Assembly: GCA_023313575.1 (NCBI GenBank)
Contig: JAJTTP010000004.1
Span: forward strand, 2,666,001-2,730,000
Length of the DNA stretch: 64,000 nt
DNA from: Eutypella sp. D-1
Taxonomy: Eukaryota > Ascomycota > Sordariomycetes > Xylariales > Diatrypaceae
Reading direction: 5' to 3'
Below, piece by piece: positions 57,655 to 64,000 of this stretch. The notes under the pieces are model-generated. The model saw only the letters and a program-made list of their open reading frames with translations, was not told the DNA's origin and made no database searches. Both the position numbers and the translations under genes were made by a program. The stretch's first letter is position 1, and every line of letters starts with the position of its first letter.

Positions 57655-58130
57655 AGAAAACGGAAAAGATGGTTAAATTTATAAGTAATAAGGCATATAT
57701 AAATAATAATAATAAATTTTTAAAATAAATACTTAAGGTAATTAATGCTTAAAGTTAATATTTATTTATTATTTTATTTTTAAAATTATAATAATTATTA
57801 TAATAACTATCGTTATAATAACTATCGTAATAACCGTACCGTAATAAGTTTAAAGGTTTATAAATAATTAATAATAATTTAAAGTCTTTATATTTAAAAT
57901 ATTAAAATAATTATATAAACCTTAAAATATATATATTAAAACGTATATTATTAAAATAAATATTTTATTATTTTTATTAATTTATAAAATTTAAATTATA
58001 TTTATATAATAAAAATATATTATTATTAAATATATTTAATAAACGTTGAAAATATATAAATTTAAATTTATTTATATATATTCCTTTATTTAAAAACCCC
58101 CGTTATTATTTAAACTTTAAATATGTGTTT

Positions 58131-58390
58131 TTATAACGGTAATTATTAAAGCGATTAAAAATAAAATAATTATAATAAAGATTTAACCTTATAAGCTTTT
58201 ACTTTATTAATAAAATCCTTTTTATTAACCTTAAGTACTTATATACTTTAAAAGGTTTTTTTTAAATACTATTTATAAGTTGCTTTATTTTATAAATTTA
58301 ATCTTTATAATCCCTGTTTTTAAATTTTAAAATTCCATATAATATTAAAGAATTTACTGTATTTATTATCGTAGCCTATTAATGCCGTAA
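58131..58390 (+). repeat. Direct repeat r2
   Basis: It pairs with 58871-59170. Shared blocks are ACGGTAAT, ATAATAAAGAT, TTAACCTTAAGTACTTAT, TTTTTAAATACTATTTATAA and CGTAGC...AATGCCGTAA. Heavily C-to-T/G-to-A changed. Confidence 0.6.
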
Positions 58391-58870
58391 TAATGTTTAA
58401 TTTAATATTAAATTATAAAATTATAAAATAAATGTTTTATTATTCATTATAAATCCTTTTTATAACGCGGTTATTATAAAGGATTAAGTTTTAACGTATA
58501 AAAAAGCGTTTTTAAAGCTTTTAACGTAAAATAAAAAAACACGTAATACGTTATTATAACATTTATAATTATAATAACTTATTAAAAGTTTTAAATAATT
58601 ACGTGATATTATAATAAATAATAATATAAGTTATTATAATTAAAAAATATTAAAAAATATTAAATAATATTAAAATAAATAAACTTTTACTTTAACTTAA
58701 GTTATATTAATAACAGCGGTTATACCGGGTTTACGTCGGTTTTTGTTTTAATTATTTAATTATTTTTTATATTATTTATATTACGAAACTTTTTAAACCG
58801 CTTTATATTTACGTATTACGGTATAATATTAACTACCGCTTTTTTATCTTCAAACGTTAATATAAAGTTA

Positions 58871-59170
58871 TTATTACGGTAATCACTATAGCAATTTAAA
58901 ATGGGATAACTATAATAAAGATCCGGCTTTATAAGCTTTTACCTTATTAATAAAATCGCTCCTTTTTATTAATCTGGCACTTACGTATTAATAAGATTTT
59001 TTTTATTAACCTTAAGTACTTATGTACCTTAGGGAGTTTTTTTAAATACTATTTATAAATGGATTTATTTTATAAATTTAATCCTTATAATCCTTTTTTT
59101 TATCTAAAACGTTTTTACATAATATTAAGGAATTCGCTATATTTATTACCGTAGCTTTTTAATGCCGTAA
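58871..59170 (+). repeat. Direct repeat r3 (least mutated copy)
   Basis: It keeps GGGATAACTATAATAAAGAT, CCGGCTTTATAAGC and ACTTATGTACCTTAGGGAG where r2 has A/T. The two copies are about 740 bp apart in direct orientation and could be LTRs or internal repeats of a decayed element. Confidence 0.6.
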
Positions 59171-59945
59171 CTGTTATTATAATTTATTAATAATTTTAAG
59201 TTAAAGTTATTCTATACGCTTTTTAAATTGTTTTTATACAAAGCATGGCTTAATATTAAATAAGGCGTAATAAATATATAAATTAAATATATAAATCTTT
59301 ATATTATACATATTATACAATAATTAACATTTAAATTATAAATTAAAGCTATACGCTTTTAATATAACTTAAATCTTTGAAAACAAATTAATTCAAATGG
59401 TTTTATTATACTTTATTAATTAATAATTTATATTAGTATTTGTATTATTAAATATATAAAAACGTTTTTATATTTAATTTATTATTATAATTAAATATTA
59501 TTATATATAAATATTAAAATGTAATAAAAGTTATTTTTTATAATTATAAATATATATATTATATATTATTTTAAATTATTAATTATTAAAAATTTTAAAG
59601 GTTTATTAATATTATAATTTATTATATAATATAAAATAATAATTATAATATAATTAAAAAATATATTGCGACATACTTTTTATTAATATTTAAATATAAT
59701 ATAATTATTAATTTAAAATTTAAAATTATAACTTTATTTATTAAAGTAAATATTATATAATATATATAATTATATAATATTAATAATAAGGTTTATAAAT
59801 ATAAATAAATATATTTATATATTTACTTTTATTATTTATTACATAAACATGGTTTATATTTTAAAATATATTAAAAAATACATTTGAATATAATAATAAT
59901 ATGTATTAACTTTTTTACCCTTTTAATAATTATTTTTAACCGATT

Positions 59946-60373
59946 TATAACGGCTGGTCTGTTTTTAATTATTAATTTAATCAAGGGGTTTATATTAATA
60001 AAAATGCTAAGGGTTTTAAATAATAAGTAATTACGTTTAGTAATAATAAAACGAAAATGCTTCAAGTAATTAAATTATATTATAAGCTAATAAGCTTAAA
60101 AACTATTTAAAAAAAGTAATAAATATAGCTATATACTATTTATATCTTTTAATCATAATACCGGGATATAATGTTAAATATTAAATCGTTAAGATAATTA
60201 GGTTATTTAGGCTATTTAAGATCACTGGGATAACTGGGCTATCCAGGCTATCCTTTTTATCACGTGACCTAAGTAAGTCTTATCTTATCGTAGCTGTCCC
60301 TTCCAGTGCCATGGTTAGGGATCATGTTTGTTCTAATCCTATTTAGGCCCAATGACCTAGCCAGGTTATAACA
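59946..60373 (-). mobile_element. Solo LTR, TGTTAT...CGTCACA family, module B (428 bp)
   Basis: Exact target duplication CGATT (59941-59945 and 60374-60378). Its right end, GACCTAGCCAGGTTATAACA, is the reverse complement of the family start. The module with ATCACGTGAC and CCTTCCAGTGCCATGG matches 28015-28443. Confidence 0.9.
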
Positions 60374-60676
60374 CGATTTATACAAATAATAACCCGTTCA
60401 TTATATAATTATTAAATATTAATTTAATACATTTTATAATTTAATAATTAACAATATTATTTCTTTTAATAAAATAATATATTATAAATTGTAAGTTTAT
60501 ATATTAATTATATAATATTAATTAAATTATATTAAAAGTTAAAAGTTAAAAAGGCTTATATTTAAATTTAATAAAAATTATTTTCAACTTTATAAAATAA
60601 AAGCCGGTATAAATATTAAAAAATATATTAAATTTATAAAAACATACCCTTTAAGGTTAAAGGCTACCACTTAATA

Positions 60677-60693
60677 ACCGGTCTTCGACCGGT
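60677..60693. other. Perfect 7-bp hairpin with TTC loop
   Basis: ACCGGTC-TTC-GACCGGT lies about 30 bp from a TATATAAAC box in the AT-rich block. It probably marks the promoter region of another decayed LTR. Confidence 0.5.
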
Positions 60694-63600
60694 AATTAGT
60701 TATTATTAATTATTATATAAACTTACCGGCTTTAATTATGTTTAAGCTTATTAAATAAATATATTTAATTATATTTACTTTTTAAAATTATTTATTATTA
60801 ATACGTTATTACGTTATAACGTTTATAACTTTTTAACCTTTTATAAAATTATATTATTAAATATATATATTATAAAAAGCGGTTATTTATATAATATAAT
60901 ATGTTATTTAATTTAATTTAATAATTACTTAATGTTTCTTTTTTCGCCTTATAATAAAAATAAAAGAAAGGTTTAAATCTTTTAATAACCTTTATATTTT
61001 ACGCTCGGTAATTAAATCCTTAATATATTTATTAAAAAGAAAAGCGTTAACGGCTGCATTATTTAATTACGTAAATACGCCGTTAATATGGTTTTATCAC
61101 TTTTAAACCTGGTTATATAAAACGATTATTACCGCTTTATATTAGCCGCGGTTTTATTAAAATGCTTTTACCGCCTTAAGTTTTTAAATAAATAATCCCG
61201 TTTTTAATAATAAGATAATTATAACGGCTAATTATATATAAACCGACCGATAAATTAAAAATACGTTCTTTTATTTATATCATTATAAAAGCTATATTAT
61301 AAATAAGGTATATAATAAAAAACGTTATATAATAACGTTAAAATCGCGCCGATATTAATTAAAAAAAGGTTTTTACCCGGCGGGTATTACGTAATTATTA
61401 TAATTAAGTAAAATTAATTACCGGGCTTTTATTTATACGGTTTTTTTTTCGTTTATATTTAACCGTAATTATATATTTAAAAATATTTATATTTTATATT
61501 ATTAAACGCCGTTATTGTTACGATATCGATACCGTTATAATAAAATAATAAAAACGGTGCAATTTTAAAGGTTAAAACTAGTTAACTTATTATAATTACC
61601 GGGTTAAAGCAATTTAATTATAAATAACTTAGTATATTTATAATTAAATATTAAAGCTATTATAACCGAGCCGGAGGAATAGCCGAGCTACGGAGATGTT
61701 ACGGTAATAACATAAATAATAATTAAAATAAGCAGATTTTTATATAAAATATTAAACAGAAAAAGTACCGCATGTTATTATATATAAGCGCGAAACGGTA
61801 TAAGAATAATAAGAATAATAATAATAATAATTTAATTTAATTTAATTATCACGTAAAATTATTAATTAAATTTTAAACGCTTTTTAATAACCTTGTTTTA
61901 TTTTAATAATATTATTATTTTATTATTAAAAAAAATAAACCGGGAATATATAAAATAAATATTAATTATATTATATTAATATAACTTAATAAAACTTAAG
62001 GTATATTTATAAAACATGTATATACCGAAAGTATTATTATATAATTATTAATAAAATTAATAAATTAACGTAATTAACGGTAATAATAATTATATTAATT
62101 AATTACCCCGATATAATTAATAATGTTTTAATAATAATAAACGTTTTAAATATTATATAAGCGTTTAAACGCTTCGGCCGTATTATTAAAACTTTAAACT
62201 TATTAATTAAAAGTTATAAAAACTGTTTAAATAAATAAAAACGTTTAAGCCATTTAATTATATAATAATCTTATCCCAGGAATTCATTTTTTTAATAATT
62301 ATAAAAACCTTTAAATTATATTATAATGTATTTTACGTATAAGGTTTTATATAATAATATTTGTTAATTAATTAAAAGCTTTATACAATAATATAACCTA
62401 TTAATTATAATAAATTAACATAGTACTTTTCATAATTAAAAGTAAATATAACGTTTTAAATTTTATTAATTAAAAACGCCCGGGGCTTATTTAATAATTT
62501 TTTATAACGGTTTATCACCGGTATTAATAATAACGCCGGTAACGGTAATAATATAATTACATAATTTATATAAAAGTATAAATCTTATTTCTATAAATTT
62601 ATTACGTTAATTTAAAAGCTTAAAACTTTTTAAAACGTTTAAAACTTTTAATATAATAATAATAAAAAGTTTAAAATATTTTTAATAAATAAATTTATAA
62701 ATAAAATATATATTTATAAAAATATTAATTTATAATCTTTTATTATTAAAATTTTTAATACCGGTACTTTTATTATTTAATTTTAACCTTATAATATTGT
62801 TATAATATATTTAAAAGGATTTTATCGATATTACTTTTTTTAAAAAATAACCGGTACACTTGTTTAATTAAGATTAATATTTTAAAAACATATAAATATT
62901 ATAATATATTATTATTAGTAAAAACATTACGTAAAATATTTTTTATAATTAATGTTTTTTAAAAAACAAAATTTAAATTAAACCTTTTATAATTCTTTAA
63001 CGTTAAATAAATAAAGTAAAAACTTTAAAAAGAACGCTTTATTTATAAAATTAATAATTTATTAATTAAATAACTTTTTAATATAAAATAAATAAAAAGT
63101 AAAATAAAACATGTTTAAAACTAACGCCGTTTAATAAAATATTAACGTAAAATACATAATTTTATTAACAGTTTAATTTAAATAATTATTTATTTATAAT
63201 AATATAATAAATAAGAACTTAACATTAAAATTAATTTTAAGTTTTTAAGTAATAATAAGCGATTAATTTAACTTTTTCCGGGTACTTTTTAAATGAATAA
63301 TTAAATAATTACGTTATTAAAAATACATAATATACCGGTTCGATTATTAGTTATTAAAGTCGATTTCTTTGAAAATAAAAACGTTTTAAATAATTATAAT
63401 AAAAAGTTTAAAAAGTTTAAAAAAGCTAATAAAATAAGCGGTGGCGGCGGCGGCGGTAAACGCGGTAAAAAAGATACCTTACCGTTAAACCTATCCTTAT
63501 TATTATTTTTATTTTTATATTTTTTATTTAATTTCTTTTCGGATTTTTTAATAAACCGTAACTCCGATTTAAATAATTTAAAAATTTTATATTATTATAA

Positions 63601-64000
63601 AAAAAAGGTAAGTCTTTTTATTAAAATTAAAATTAAAATTAAATTTAAATCGCGTAATAAGTTTAAACCGCGTAATAAAATTAAATTACGTTAAAAATAG
63701 TACGATTTGTTTTTAAATAAAAAAGAACTATTTTAAACATTATAATATAACGTTTTTATATTATCGTTTAATAACGTTAAGTACGAATATAATATAAAAT
63801 TATTACGGATAAATAAATTAAATTTTGCCCGTTTATTATAAAGATTTATAAACTTAAAGTTTTAAAAGTAATTATAATCATTTTAAAAAGAATTAAAATA
63901 TTAAAGATTTTTTAAAAACCTTATACCGTTATAAATAAAACTTAATAATATAATTTATAAAAAACCTTTATAAAATACCGTTACGATAATGGTAATTTAA

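Larger units (their letters stand above)
55425..64000. other. AT-rich RIP-type repeat block, no intact genes
   Basis: The base composition changes abruptly near 55425 to long TTA/TAA-rich runs with all frames closed. Apart from the solo LTRs and direct repeats listed separately, 60374-64000 holds further degenerate DNA with no readable protein. It includes a (GGC)n patch at 63441-63456 and occasional CG-containing islets. Confidence 0.8.

Noticed and set aside
59871..60065. Minus-strand 64-codon open frame in the AT block
   Set aside because: It overlaps the end of a solo LTR and consists of Ile/Lys/Asn/Leu typical of AT-rich translation.
1..64000. CRISPR array, rRNA genes, prokaryotic operons
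   Set aside because: No regularly spaced identical repeats with unique spacers, no rRNA-like sequence, and gene structure is clearly eukaryotic.

Overview
The window looks like chromosomal DNA of a filamentous ascomycete (Pezizomycotina). Its genes carry short 46-76 nt GT-AG introns, and the protein families are typically fungal: AAA+ ATPase, STAND/ankyrin proteins, metacaspase-like protein, MFS and POT transporters, NRPS fragments. GC-balanced gene islands alternate abruptly with very AT-rich, TpA-rich blocks. These blocks hold retrotransposons peppered with stop codons, the signature expected of repeat-induced point mutation (RIP). No bacterial, viral, rRNA or CRISPR feature was seen.

Layout. 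1-20.3 kb is a gene island: a broken C2H2/metacaspase-like gene (1770-5880, -), a truncated DHA2-type MFS transporter (6811-7851, +), a conserved membrane-anchored protein (9559-10284, -), a degenerate STAND-like gene (11162-13412, -) divergent from an intact nine-exon AAA+ ATPase (13668-16648, +), and an intact ankyrin protein (17157-19530, -). A twelve-exon sugar-type MFS transporter (20306-30408, +) follows. One of its small introns has been expanded from 53 nt to 7.3 kb by a RIP-mutated Ty1/Copia retrotransposon (22648-29890). 30.4-39 kb holds relics (DsbA-like, AAA+ and NRPS adenylation fragments), an intact alpha/beta hydrolase (35275-36225) and a POT peptide transporter (36906-38808, -). 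A second Copia element of the same family lies in opposite orientation at 39052-45778. 46-55.4 kb carries a broken GNAT acetyltransferase, a Sulfotransfer_4-like protein, a conserved protein of unknown function, a secreted GC-rich hydrolase and an NRPS condensation-domain fragment. From about 55.4 kb to the end is AT-rich repeat sequence without genes.

The mobile-element record is unusually legible. Seven solo LTRs of one 414-437 bp family, five with exact 5-bp target duplications, share their 3' part but carry different 5' (U3-like) modules. A second solo-LTR family has landed twice inside reading frames (the metacaspase-like gene and the NRPS adenylation fragment), each time with an exact target duplication.

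The left half concentrates genes of families linked to fungal allorecognition and programmed cell death (metacaspase-like, STAND-like, AAA+, Fungal_N-ankyrin). A functional link is inference only. Several otherwise conserved genes are each interrupted by a single missing base, often in a short homopolymer. This could be genuine decay or consensus-sequence error, and it affects every pseudogene call made here.
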